26,313 nt of DNA from Chrysochromulina tobinii (taxonomy: Eukaryota > Haptophyta > Prymnesiales > Chrysochromulinaceae), in NCBI GenBank assembly GCA_001275005.1, contig JWZX01001772.1, forward strand, positions 1 through 26,313, written 5' to 3'. The notes below the pieces were generated by a model that was given only the letters and a program-made list of their open reading frames with translations, had not been told where the DNA came from and did no database searches. The number at the start of each line of letters is the position of its first letter. The stretch's first letter is position 1. Both the position numbers and the translations under genes were made by a program. This document shows, piece by piece, positions 19,014 through 26,313 of the stretch.

Positions 19014-19516
19014 AATTGTTCTAGGTGGCATGTCGCATTCGGCGTGCGTGGGTTCCGAGGCTAGGTCGTCGGACACGGTCGATCCCGTCCACACGCTCTC
19101 CCCTTTCTGTTGTGACTTGTGTGTCCTATCGGTGATACACTAGTGTGAGTAGAGCGCGGTGGTCAAGGACCCCAGTTGCCAGTACGGTCCGCGGTTCCGC
19201 ATGCATGCGTATTCGGAGTGTCCAGTTCCTGGAGAAGTGTAGGCGCGTGCGTGAGTCGAGAGTAAAACCAGCAACATCGAGACCACGCGGGTTGCCCACT
19301 CGTGCCGACCACTCGAGTGCGAGCCGAGCGTGGGGGGACCGCGACGAAACTGACTGACTGACAGAGCTCGGGGTCACCTGGGCTCTATTGATACCAATCA
19401 AGACGAGGTACCTGATCCCAACCAGAGCCGGTGGGGGCTCCCTCGGAAGGGGCGTAGAAATCACTTTTTCGCACGACACACACGCGTCATGCTGGGCGCA
19501 ACATTTATAAATTGTA
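19014..19516. other. Intergenic region between receptor and palmitoyltransferase genes
   Basis: These 503 bp hold no convincing coding sequence. A TTTATAAATT element lies at about 19503-19513, immediately before the ATG at 19517. If it is a true TATA box, transcription would start inside the annotated coding sequence and translation would begin at a later Met (residue 25 or 31). Confidence 0.45.
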
Positions 19517-21094
19517 ATGGCGTCTGCCAAGTGCGGCCGCACGCTGTGCCCTTGCTTCCGGACTATCGATTCGTTGCGGTGGAATCAGATGCCACCCGAG
19601 CTGCGCATGGCTGAGCTACCTTCTGCTGACGAGGGTGGCTACCCGCCGCAGTGGCAGCGGCCGCATCTCAGCGCTTTTTGGACGTGGCTTCTGGCGATCA
19701 CCATGCCGTGCATCGCCTTCTTTGCAGCCGTGGCACCCTCGCTTGCGCGCGAACACTCTTCCACGGTGCCGGTGGTGAGTGCGCTACTGCTCTTGCTCTC
19801 GAACGTATTCATGGCGCTCACATGCTTCACGGACCCTGGCAAGGTGCCGCGCGCCTCGAGTGAGGAGATACACCACATGAGCTCCATGCCGCCGCGCGCT
19901 CCTCACATGTACGTGGTCAACGGTGTTCACGTGACGACGAAGTTCTGCGAGACGTGCGGCATCCAACGGCCGCCGCGCTGCACGCACTGCCGCTCGTCCG
20001 ATCGATGCATCGAGAAGTGGGATCATTACTGCCCGTGGCTGGGCACCGCCATCGGCCGGCGCAACTACGCCTTCTTCGTGATCTTCGTGTGGGTGACGGC
20101 GACGCTCGCGGCCTGGGTGGGCAGCTTTGCGATCGCGCATCTGCGTACCGTAGGCACGCAGCTACGCTCGGCCTCGCCCGCCGACGCACTCTCACTGCTG
20201 AGCATCCTACCGGTCGTGCACGCCGCGGACTGGCCGCTCGCGGTACGCGCGCTGGCCGCCGCGCCGCTGAGTGGCGTGCTGGCGGCGTACGGCGTCTTTG
20301 TGGGTCTCGCGCTGCTCGTCCTCGGCTGCTTCCACTGCTACCTAATTTGGATCAACCAGACGACGTACGAGCACGTGAGCGACCGTTACTCTCACGGGCG
20401 CACCAACCCGTTTGACCGCGGCCCGCTGCTCAACTTGTTAGAGGTGTGCTGCCCGACGCTCGTGCCGCCACTGCAGCCGGCGGACGCGGACACGGCGGAA
20501 GCTCTTGAGGCGGGCGCACGCGTGGCGCGTGCCGCCTCTCTCCGCGGCGGCGGCAGCGGGGGCGGCGACAGCGACGCTACGGGTTCGCCAGTGGGGCGGA
20601 CCGGTGCCCATGCTGCGCTCGACGAGCATGACCGACGGGAGGCGGTTCGGCACTTGGCATTCAACGAACAGAGGGGCCCATATGAGGGACATTCTCTCTG
20701 TGTGGTGGGCGAGCCTGGCCCACGCCATGCCAAGCATAGAGGGCGGGCAGGTGCGGCGGCGGTGGTGGTGGAGTTGTCGACCCTGGGAGGGCGCGCACGC
20801 TCGTCGCAGCACCAACACGACGCGTGGAACGAGGATGACGAGGACGCTAGTCGATTCGAACGCGAGCGCAGCACCCCGCAGAGCGAGCGGTCCACGGCCC
20901 TCTCGTTCACACCGTCGAGCCTCTCGTTCACACCACCGAGTGGCGAGCCCCCGCCCTCCCCCAAAGCCGAAGCGTGGGCAGACGAGGGTGACGAAGACGG
21001 CGATGACGATGGTCCCGACGCGCTCGCGCTGCCGCCGGGCACGGGTGCGGCCATCGAGAGCGTGTCGCTCTTCCTGCAAGCGCCGCAGGGGTAA
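19517..21094 (+). CDS. DHYC-type protein S-palmitoyltransferase (zDHHC family)
   Basis: 525 residues, intronless. Four membrane segments are visible (about 53-75, 83-104, 184-209 and 250-275), with the Cys-rich domain between the second and third as in all family members. C144, C147, H157 and C164 form the first zinc site. The catalytic motif is D169-H170-Y171-C172. After the fourth segment come NQTTYEH (TTxE motif) and TNPFDRG, both typical of the family. The enzyme transfers palmitate from palmitoyl-CoA to Cys on membrane proteins, usually at the Golgi or plasma membrane. Unusually, three ligands of the second zinc site are replaced: S161, Y171 and A178. Yeast Akr1, Akr2 and Pfa5 also have DHYC, so activity is plausible. 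The last about 200 residues are low-complexity and probably disordered. Start choice is slightly uncertain because of the adjacent TATA-like sequence. Confidence 0.93.
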   Translation: MASAKCGRTLCPCFRTIDSLRWNQMPPELRMAELPSADEGGYPPQWQRPHLSAFWTWLLAITMPCIAFFAAVAPSLAREHSSTVPVVSALLLLLSNVFMALTCFTDPGKVPRASSEEIHHMSSMPPRAPHMYVVNGVHVTTKFCETCGIQRPPRCTHCRSSDRCIEKWDHYCPWLGTAIGRRNYAFFVIFVWVTATLAAWVGSFAIAHLRTVGTQLRSASPADALSLLSILPVVHAADWPLAVRALAAAPLSGVLAAYGVFVGLALLVLGCFHCYLIWINQTTYEHVSDRYSHGRTNPFDRGPLLNLLEVCCPTLVPPLQPADADTAEALEAGARVARAASLRGGGSGGGDSDATGSPVGRTGAHAALDEHDRREAVRHLAFNEQRGPYEGHSLCVVGEPGPRHAKHRGRAGAAAVVVELSTLGGRARSSQHQHDAWNEDDEDASRFERERSTPQSERSTALSFTPSSLSFTPPSGEPPPSPKAEAWADEGDEDGDDDGPDALALPPGTGAAIESVSLFLQAPQG

Positions 21095-21358
21095 GTGGCC
21101 GCACAGGGGGCGCGGCGCGCGCACCGCTGGTGTAGCTGATTTTGCCAGCGCGACTCCACGTCTGTCTAGAAGATGTGGGATGGGTGTACATTGTAATGTT
21201 CATGTTCCTCGAGATGGCCGCTCTACATAGTAACTACGCTTCACGACGTCCGCGAGCTCGCAAACGAGATTTCCTTTTTGAGTTTTGTTATTTTGAGTGT
21301 TGCAACGCAAGGCCATCAGCGCGTTTCGGACGTCCACGCGCGATCTGTCCGTGCCATC

Positions 21359-22315
21359 ATGTCTGATGCCGCCAATGCAACCACCCGCAATATCATGCCC
21401 AAGCGCGCGGGGACACCGGGCCCGATGGACTATCGCAGCGGCAGCGGCATGACGTATGCCGAGCAGCTTCGGAGGGCCTCGTGGCCCACCGTGTGCGACG
21501 TTCCAAAAATAGGCCAGAAGTCGGCTTCGATGCAGCTCCCTGAGCTGCGGGAGTTCAAGGGCTTTAGAGACAGCGAGCATTATCTCCACCCCACCAAGTT
21601 CACAGCCATCGCCCACAGCGACCACCTCAGCTACGCCAAGTGCAACGATGAGCTCGACGTACTCTGGAACGGCGACCCGGCCGTCAAGAATGCGCACGAG
21701 CGCCTCTACCTCGGGTCCAAGGTATTACAGCGCGCGCCGCGTCGCTCAGCGCAGAGCCTGTTCGAGATGGCCGCGGACGTCGCGTTCCAGTGCGTCGAGG
21801 CCGAGGACGCGGTGCCACTGTACACCAAGGCCATCCAGCAGCAATCAGCATCGAACAAAGTCACAAACGACAGCTTGTTCGCGTATGAGAAGCGATGCGC
21901 CGCCAACGCTGAGCTCGGTCGGTACCGCGAGGCACTCGCCGATGCTGAGCACATCTTGAAGTGGACCACCGAAAAGGGCTCAGCGCTTGCGAGGGTCAAG
22001 GCCATCAAGGGCTTCATGCGCCGCATGGAAAACTACGAGCCTGGATACCACCACGCCACCACCACGCTCATCTGCCTGTTGCGGCCGCGCGAGCATCGGC
22101 AGCTTACACAGTCGCGTCCCTCGACCTACGGGGGTCCGATGGAGAAGGCCTCTCGCTTCGGGCGTGGCATGACGAGCTCAACGTCGATGGGCCAAATCCT
22201 GGGCTGGGACACGAACAATGACGGGCGCATCGACATGGATGAGTTCCGCGAACGCATCACCACGCTCGGGTACAAGCCGAAGCGCAAGGAAAAGTCCGCC
22301 TTCGGCTACCAATAA
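21359..22315 (+). CDS. TPR-like protein with a C-terminal EF-hand
   Basis: 318 residues from the first ATG in the frame (21359) to TAA at 22313. The N-terminal 110 residues are basic and unassigned. About residues 130-235 form helical pairs with TPR character (DAVPLYTKAIQQQ, CAANAELGRYREALADAEHIL). Near the C-terminus the sequence DTNNDGRIDMDEF is a canonical 12-residue EF-hand loop with acidic or oxygen ligands at 1, 3, 5, 9 and Glu at 12. Only one EF-hand is visible, so calcium binding would need pairing with a partner or dimer. No signal peptide or membrane segment is seen. Likely a calcium-responsive adaptor; a flagellar or cytoskeletal location is possible but not shown. Confidence 0.8.
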   Translation: MSDAANATTRNIMPKRAGTPGPMDYRSGSGMTYAEQLRRASWPTVCDVPKIGQKSASMQLPELREFKGFRDSEHYLHPTKFTAIAHSDHLSYAKCNDELDVLWNGDPAVKNAHERLYLGSKVLQRAPRRSAQSLFEMAADVAFQCVEAEDAVPLYTKAIQQQSASNKVTNDSLFAYEKRCAANAELGRYREALADAEHILKWTTEKGSALARVKAIKGFMRRMENYEPGYHHATTTLICLLRPREHRQLTQSRPSTYGGPMEKASRFGRGMTSSTSMGQILGWDTNNDGRIDMDEFRERITTLGYKPKRKEKSAFGYQ

Positions 22316-22705
22316 TCTGGAGACATTTGGCATGCACGCCGAGCGGGCAAGGTCGAGAGATGTGAGTCGAATGATGGCGCCTCAGCCAGTGAATCCGCCA
22401 TGGACAGCCATACACTTACAAGCCTTGTGCATGCATACTGCCTTAAGATGCCCCGGTACACAAATCTACACATGCCGATTGATGATTTATATGCATGCCC
22501 GAGTCAGATCGACAGCAGTCAGCAGCCAGAGGTGCGGTGTGCACACTGAGATCTGAGTCCAACAAAGCGTAAGCGAGCGAGTCACGAGAGACGAGTGAGA
22601 GTGAAGAGCACACGAGACGCGGATCGCAATCAACCCCACTAAACTAGTCAGGTCAGCCTGTTCACAGTGGTTTTTCATAGGGCCACCTCGACCCTCAGAC
22701 AAGGG
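22316..22705. other. Intergenic region upstream of the TrmH-like gene
   Basis: 390 bp without a convincing gene. It contains GATTTATATGCATGC near 22484, which may be TATA-like, and a purine-rich AG/GAG stretch at about 22572-22615 that could be part of the leader. No strong repeat was seen. Confidence 0.4.
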
Positions 22706-23796
22706 ATGCGCCTCGTGCCGGCGGCCATATGTACACTATGCTTTGCCGTTTCACGTCGAGCAGCTGTGCGTCTTCAAATCCAGCCGTTGCAGCAGGATCT
22801 GGATTCGCTCATCACGGCAAGCCTCGACCGCCATGCCCAGCGTGGGCAGATGCTCGGCACGCCTCCAGAGCCGTCCAAGCTTCGGCTGAGCTCGTGCGAT
22901 CTGGACGGCTGGTGCCGCGTCGTGGATGCGCTGGCGCCCTTCAAGCGCAGCATTCGTCGGCTCGAGACCGCGCTTCGGCAGCGACGCAATGGCATCGAGC
23001 TGGTTGTTGAGAATATCGCTGACCCTTGGAATTTGGCGAGCGTCATGCGTTCTGCGGAGGCACTCGGCGTGCAGCACGTGCACCTGGTGGAGTCGGTGAC
23101 GCTAACGATGCTGCCGGCCTCCATCGCGCACGCGACTGCGCGAGGTTCTCTCGGTCGAGCTGACAGTGGGAGCCCAGACGGTGCCTCTCGATGGCTCACG
23201 ATCCATCGGTACAAAAGCACAGAGGACCTCATCGGCGCGCTACGCGAGCGGCGGCTGCTGATCTACGCGTCCAACTGCCCAACGGAGGAGGAAGAGGACG
23301 AGCCGGCCGGCGCCGCTGCGGTGGAGGGCATGGCGTGGGTGACCTCCAAGCCGGGCGCATTCGCGCCGGCCGTGCCCATTGAGCAGGTGATTGCGACTGA
23401 TTGCCATGGAGTGCCTCTCCCCGTGGCCTTCTGGGTGCCTCTCCGATGGCCTCTCCTCGTGCCTATCGAACACAGATTGACTTCGGCGCGGGGCTGCGGG
23501 ACGGCCATCGCGGCATTGCGCTCGTCTTCGGCAACGAGCGGCGCGGCGTGTCGCAGCTGCTGCTCGAGGCCAGCGACGCCCTATTCTACCTGCCGATGTC
23601 CGGCCTCACCCAGTCGTTCAATATCGGCGTGGCGCTCGGGATGTCGCTTCACGCGGCCATCCGCAGCGGAGCCTTCCCTGCGAGCGGCCTGCCCGAGGAC
23701 GAGTGCATCGAGCTCATGGGGCGCTGGCTGCTTCGCGACGTCAAGGGGGCGCGCACGCACCTGTTCCAAGCGGGCATTGAGTTTGCCGACTTTTAA
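22706..23796 (+). CDS. TrmH/SpoU-family RNA 2'-O-ribose methyltransferase
   Basis: Exons 22706-23386 and 23476-23796 give 333 residues; stop TAA at 23794. All three SPOUT motifs are present: ENIADPWNLASVMRSAEALG (motif 1, with the conserved Asn and Arg), ALVFGNERRGVS (motif 2) and LPMSGLTQSFNIGVAL (motif 3, replacing the common SLNVSVA). These form the trefoil knot that binds SAM, and the family methylates ribose 2'-OH in tRNA (often G18) or rRNA. The C-terminal GRWLLRDVKGARTHLF helix is also TrmH-like. The N-terminus MRLVPAAICTLCFAVSRRAAVRL is hydrophobic then basic, which suggests import into plastid or mitochondrion, but this is not certain. Start chosen as the first in-frame ATG. Confidence 0.88.
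23387..23475 (+). other. Intron of the TrmH-like gene
   Basis: 89-bp GT-AG phase-0 intron, from GTGATTGCGACTGATTGCC to CGAACACAG. It separates SPOUT motif 1 from motif 2; splicing joins PIEQ to IDFGAGLRDGHRG. Its 5' part contains TGATTGC units like those of the ankyrin-gene introns, and the rest has GCCTCTCC repeats. Confidence 0.85.
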
Positions 23797-23857
23797 GGTG
23801 CTGCTTGTACCTTTCTTAGTGGTACACGCAGCACCACATTACTAAGAAAGGTACAAG
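23797..23857 (+). terminator. Interlocked inverted repeats immediately after the TrmH-like stop codon
   Basis: A perfect 17-bp inverted repeat (23804-23820 with 23841-23857) has a 20-base loop. A second 8-bp inverted repeat pairs GGTGCTGC at 23797-23804 with GCAGCACC at 23828-23835, inside that loop. The a-b-a'-b' order means the two helices would form a pseudoknot or compete as alternatives. Position right after the stop suggests a 3'-UTR element or a small inserted palindrome; the terminator label is only the closest category. Confidence 0.5.
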
Positions 23858-23980
23858 AATTACTATGTACCCACCTCGTCAAAAGGTTTTCCCAAATTTG
23901 CACCTGTGGTGCTCGGCATTTTCGTGAAACCGCCCCCGCCTCCGTCGGCCGCCGACCCGCTGACCTCTCGGCCAGCCATA

Positions 23981-24517
23981 ATGCTGCCCGGACTGGTCGC
24001 CGACACTATGGCATTCTCTCCCCGGGCTTGCTGCCCGTCCTTGGTCACGACCCCAACGTCCAGATCTATCGCACCTTCGACACCGATCTTCGATACGTCA
24101 ATCGATCTTGCAGACGCAAGCGCTGTGCAGCTGGCGGCCGTGCAAGAAGACACGGAGCTCGCTATTTTCACGTTCGGACCGCCCCTCTGCGCCAGCCTCC
24201 TCGAATTGTGTTGCACCGTCCTTACCCCGCCATGGATGCGTTTCGTGCTTGGCATCACCGGCATATGGTTCCTTTTGATCTGCATTTTCGACGACCAGCT
24301 AATTCGCAAGCCCGTTGAAGTGCTGCGCAGTCTCTCACGCAGTCTCGACGACCTGCGAGGCTCGATGGCGACTGCCATTGTAGGCGGCGCTCTTCGAGCC
24401 GCCAATGCACCTCATGCTGCAGCGGTCACCTTGAGCGTCCAAGAAAAGTATGGCCAGGAGTGGTTGGTGCTGCAAGCTCGCCAAGGCTTGCCGGTCAAGC
24501 GTCGGCTGGTGTGGTAG
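23981..24517 (+). CDS. Hypothetical small membrane protein
   Basis: 178 residues from the ATG at 23981 to TAG at 24515. The frame is open further upstream but has no ATG there. The N-terminal 55 residues are rich in Ser, Thr, Pro and Ala and could be a targeting sequence. One clear membrane segment (FVLGITGIWFLLICIFDD) lies near residues 86-104, preceded by a Cys-rich hydrophobic stretch (LCASLLELCCTVL). The C-terminus is basic (LPVKRRLVW). I do not recognise the family. The reverse strand is also open over part of this region, so the call rests on the hydrophobic pattern only. Confidence 0.4.
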   Translation: MLPGLVADTMAFSPRACCPSLVTTPTSRSIAPSTPIFDTSIDLADASAVQLAAVQEDTELAIFTFGPPLCASLLELCCTVLTPPWMRFVLGITGIWFLLICIFDDQLIRKPVEVLRSLSRSLDDLRGSMATAIVGGALRAANAPHAAAVTLSVQEKYGQEWLVLQARQGLPVKRRLVW

Positions 24518-24794
24518 CCGAGCGGTGGGTGCTGGGTCTGTCAGCTCACTAGTGAGCTGCACAGCAGCCCACTGCTCTCGGGTCACCAGTCGGAATAGTG
24601 TTGCGAAGTGTCGTCGTCGAGGGTGCAACGTCAGGTGGGTGCAGCCTAGGGTCGGGTGCACAGAGAGACAGTGTTAGACGACCGGACTGTTTCTGCTCAA
24701 CAAATCAATAATGGAATCGCTCCAAATTAATAGCGGAGGACAACGAGTGCTGGTCTGACTCCCGATTCGGAATTCGCGTGCGCAGAACCGCAGA
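24518..24794. other. Short convergent intergenic spacer
   Basis: 277 bp between the possible membrane protein (+) and the polyQ gene (-). Apart from an 18-bp perfect palindrome at 24542-24559 nothing is recognisable. Confidence 0.5.
24542..24559. repeat. 18-bp perfect palindrome CAGCTCACTAGTGAGCTG
   Basis: The sequence equals its own reverse complement over 18 bases with no spacer. It lies 25 bp after the stop codon of the possible membrane protein. It may be a dimeric protein-binding site or chance. Confidence 0.6.
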
Positions 24795-25729
24795 TCACCA
24801 GGCCGATGTGAGGCCGTAGCCGCGACCCCCACGGCCGCCGCGGCCTCCGCGTCCGGCACCGCGGGCGGGCTCGACGGCCTGCTGTGGCGGCAGCACGTGC
24901 TGCTCATCCCACAGCCCGGCCATGCTACTCTCCAGCCCGTCCATGCTGCTCTCCCACAGCCGTGCTGGGTCCTGGGGGTGCGCCGGAGGCCGAAGCTCGG
25001 GCTGCCATTGCCAGTGCTGTGGCGGCTCCTGCTGTGGCGGCTGCGGCTGCGGCGGCTGTAGCGGCTGCTGCTGGTGCGGCTGTGGTGGCGGCACGAGCAG
25101 CGGCGATGCTCCGCCGAATGCTCCAAAGAGCATGCGTTGAAAGTCGTCATCAGACATATTAGGCAAGGCCGTTCCGCGAGCAGCACCGCCGGCAGCAGCA
25201 CCGCCAACGGATAGTGCGGGCGCAAAGCCCGGCGCGGCGCCTCTCGCACTACCCTGAGCGACGTTCGGTGCCAGCAGCGGGCCGTTGCCCCATAAGGAGG
25301 CGGCCGAGGGTGGCGCGGGCAGTGTGGAAGGGAAGACGGAGGGCCGTGCAGGGGCACCGCCACTGCCACTCACGCTGCCACCCCAGCCCGCAAAGGGAGC
25401 CGAGGGCGCAAATGCAGCGAAGGAGGCAGTGGCCGAAGGGATCGAGGGCAGTGCCGGCGGCGTGTACTCCGTCTGCACCTGCTGCTGCATGCAAGTGCTC
25501 GCCACGACGCCCTGCGCCGTGGCCGGCTGCGTGTACTCCGGTCGCATGATGGGTGCCACGGCGGTGTGGGCGCCGGCGGCGGCGGCAGCCTCCCGTTCAG
25601 CTAGCTTGGCCTGGGCCATCGCCCGCTGTAGCGCGATGCGATCCATCTCGACGCGTGCGGCGGCACCGAGGAGGCCGGCCTCGGATGGTGCCTGCTGATG
25701 TAGATGCTGTTGCTGATGAGGGGGTCGTA

Positions 25730-25778
<49 letters not shown>

Positions 25779-25792
25779 AATCTGAATCTGAA

Positions 25793-25847
<55 letters not shown>

Positions 25848-26110
25848 ACGAGTGCGCTCCGCAAACTGCTCGGCCCACGCGTCGCGCTGCTGCGCGAGGC
25901 GCTCCGCCTCCGCCCGCTGACGCGTCGCGGCTACTGCTGGCTGTTGGCGTGGCGCCGTCGTGAGCACATCTGGCTGTTGGCGTGACGCGCCGTGGTGAGC
26001 ACTAGCTGGCTGTTGGCGTGGCGCGGCGGCGGCTGCTGCCTCAACATCGAGCAGCCGTGCCGCCGCCGCCACCGCCTCTTGGTGCTGCTGCCGTGCCGCC
26101 ACTGCAGCTG

Positions 26111-26174
<64 letters not shown>

Positions 26175-26279
26175 CTGTTGATGCTGTTGCTGCTGCTGCT
26201 GCTGCTGCCGTTGTCGTTGCTGCTGCGGCGGCAGCGACGGCGCTGGCGGCGGCGGCGACGGCGCTGGCGGCGGTGGCGG

Positions 26280-26310
<31 letters not shown>

Positions 26311-26313
26311 GGC
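24795..26313 (-). CDS. PolyP/polyQ low-complexity protein with C-terminal RGG box, 5' partial
   Basis: The frame is open from the right edge of the window to TGA at 24795 (about 505 residues visible), so the start is outside. From the N-terminal side: a polyproline tract, a Gln/Arg stretch, a 20-Gln tract, an Ala/Arg/Gln-rich helix (EAERLAQQRDAWAEQFAERTR), Gln tracts of 18 and 16 separated by IQIQIQ, a charged helix (EMDRIALQRAMAQAKLAEREA), Ser/Pro/Gly/Ala-rich segments, Gln/Pro repeats, and the end RGAGRGGRGGRGGRGYG. RGG repeats commonly bind RNA, and polyQ and coiled-coil segments promote assembly, so a ribonucleoprotein or transcription cofactor role is plausible. No folded catalytic domain is visible. 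The uniform frame over 1.5 kb of biased sequence, with a clear stop, supports coding. Confidence 0.75.
25731..25847 (-). repeat. Two pure CAG tracts (16 and 18 units) separated by three ATT interruptions
   Basis: On the + strand (CTG)16 at 25731-25778 is followed by three AATCTG-type units and (CTG)18 at 25794-25847. On the coding strand these are CAG codons for Gln, with Ile at the interruptions. There are no synonymous CAA codons, so length instability is expected. Confidence 0.95.
26112..26171 (-). repeat. Pure (CAG)20 tract
   Basis: Twenty uninterrupted CTG units on the + strand encode 20 Gln on the - strand. It is followed towards the window edge by mixed CTG/TTG/CCG codons and then by a CGG/TGG tract encoding polyproline. 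Confidence 0.95.

Noticed and set aside
19126-19542. 138-residue - strand frame between the receptor and palmitoyltransferase genes.
   Set aside because: No domain, no hydrophobic or charged pattern, and it overlaps the start of the palmitoyltransferase.
20392-21159. 255-residue - strand frame at the 3' part of the palmitoyltransferase gene.
   Set aside because: Ser/Arg/Ala-rich shadow of the disordered C-terminal tail; the + strand frame is continuous with the enzyme.
23863-24405. 180-residue - strand frame opposite the possible membrane protein.
   Set aside because: Arg/Ser-rich without pattern; the + strand alternative has a clean membrane segment. Neither is certain.

Overview
This window looks like nuclear DNA of a GC-rich unicellular alga, most likely a haptophyte. 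The evidence is short GT-AG and GC-AG introns (67-182 bp), dense GC-rich coding sequence, Ser-Pro-Pro-Pro cell-wall-type linkers, very large multidomain proteins, and abundant simple repeats inside exons and introns. I see no bacterial operon layout, phage module or CRISPR array. Species assignment is inference.

Layout. (1) Positions 1-9902 hold two related ankyrin-repeat genes pointing towards each other. The + strand copy (1-2864) enters from the left edge, has two repeat-filled introns and stops after the ankyrin block. The - strand copy (9902-3314) is complete and, after removing five introns, reads as one 2019-residue frame. It carries an N-terminal R-S-ExE ADP-ribosyltransferase (ART) domain, central ankyrin repeats and a C-terminal NUDT6-like Nudix domain. 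This NAD+/ADP-ribose writer-plus-hydrolase combination is the most striking protein architecture here. (2) Positions 10141-11062 encode a GT34-like glycosyltransferase with one apparent frameshift. (3) Positions 11339-19013 encode a giant (about 2495 aa) receptor-like protein: signal peptide, hydroxyproline-type linkers, LRR ectodomain, two membrane clusters, two diverged copies of an intracellular SYRW/DFxSLPQ module, a SAM-like domain and a PDZ domain. (4) Positions 19517-21094 encode a DHYC palmitoyltransferase whose second zinc site is dismantled. (5) Positions 21359-22315 encode a TPR plus EF-hand protein. (6) Positions 22706-23796 encode a TrmH/SpoU RNA 2'-O-methyltransferase with one intron, followed directly by an interlocked inverted-repeat structure. 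(7) Positions 23981-24517 may encode a small one-pass membrane protein. (8) From 26313 down to 24795 runs a polyP/polyQ/RGG protein that leaves the window.

The second theme is intron biology. Several introns consist of 10-bp tandem units of the form TGATNNC, always in the same orientation relative to transcription. Some are bounded by direct repeats of the flanking exon (up to 25 bp, perfect). One of them is present in only one of the two ankyrin paralogues. Together these look like recent intron gain by local duplication or by an introner-like process, including one intron that splits the Nudix box.

Functionally, I see no evidence of a shared pathway among all genes. The ART-Nudix protein, the LRR receptor and the palmitoyltransferase are each plausible signalling components, but any link between them is speculation.
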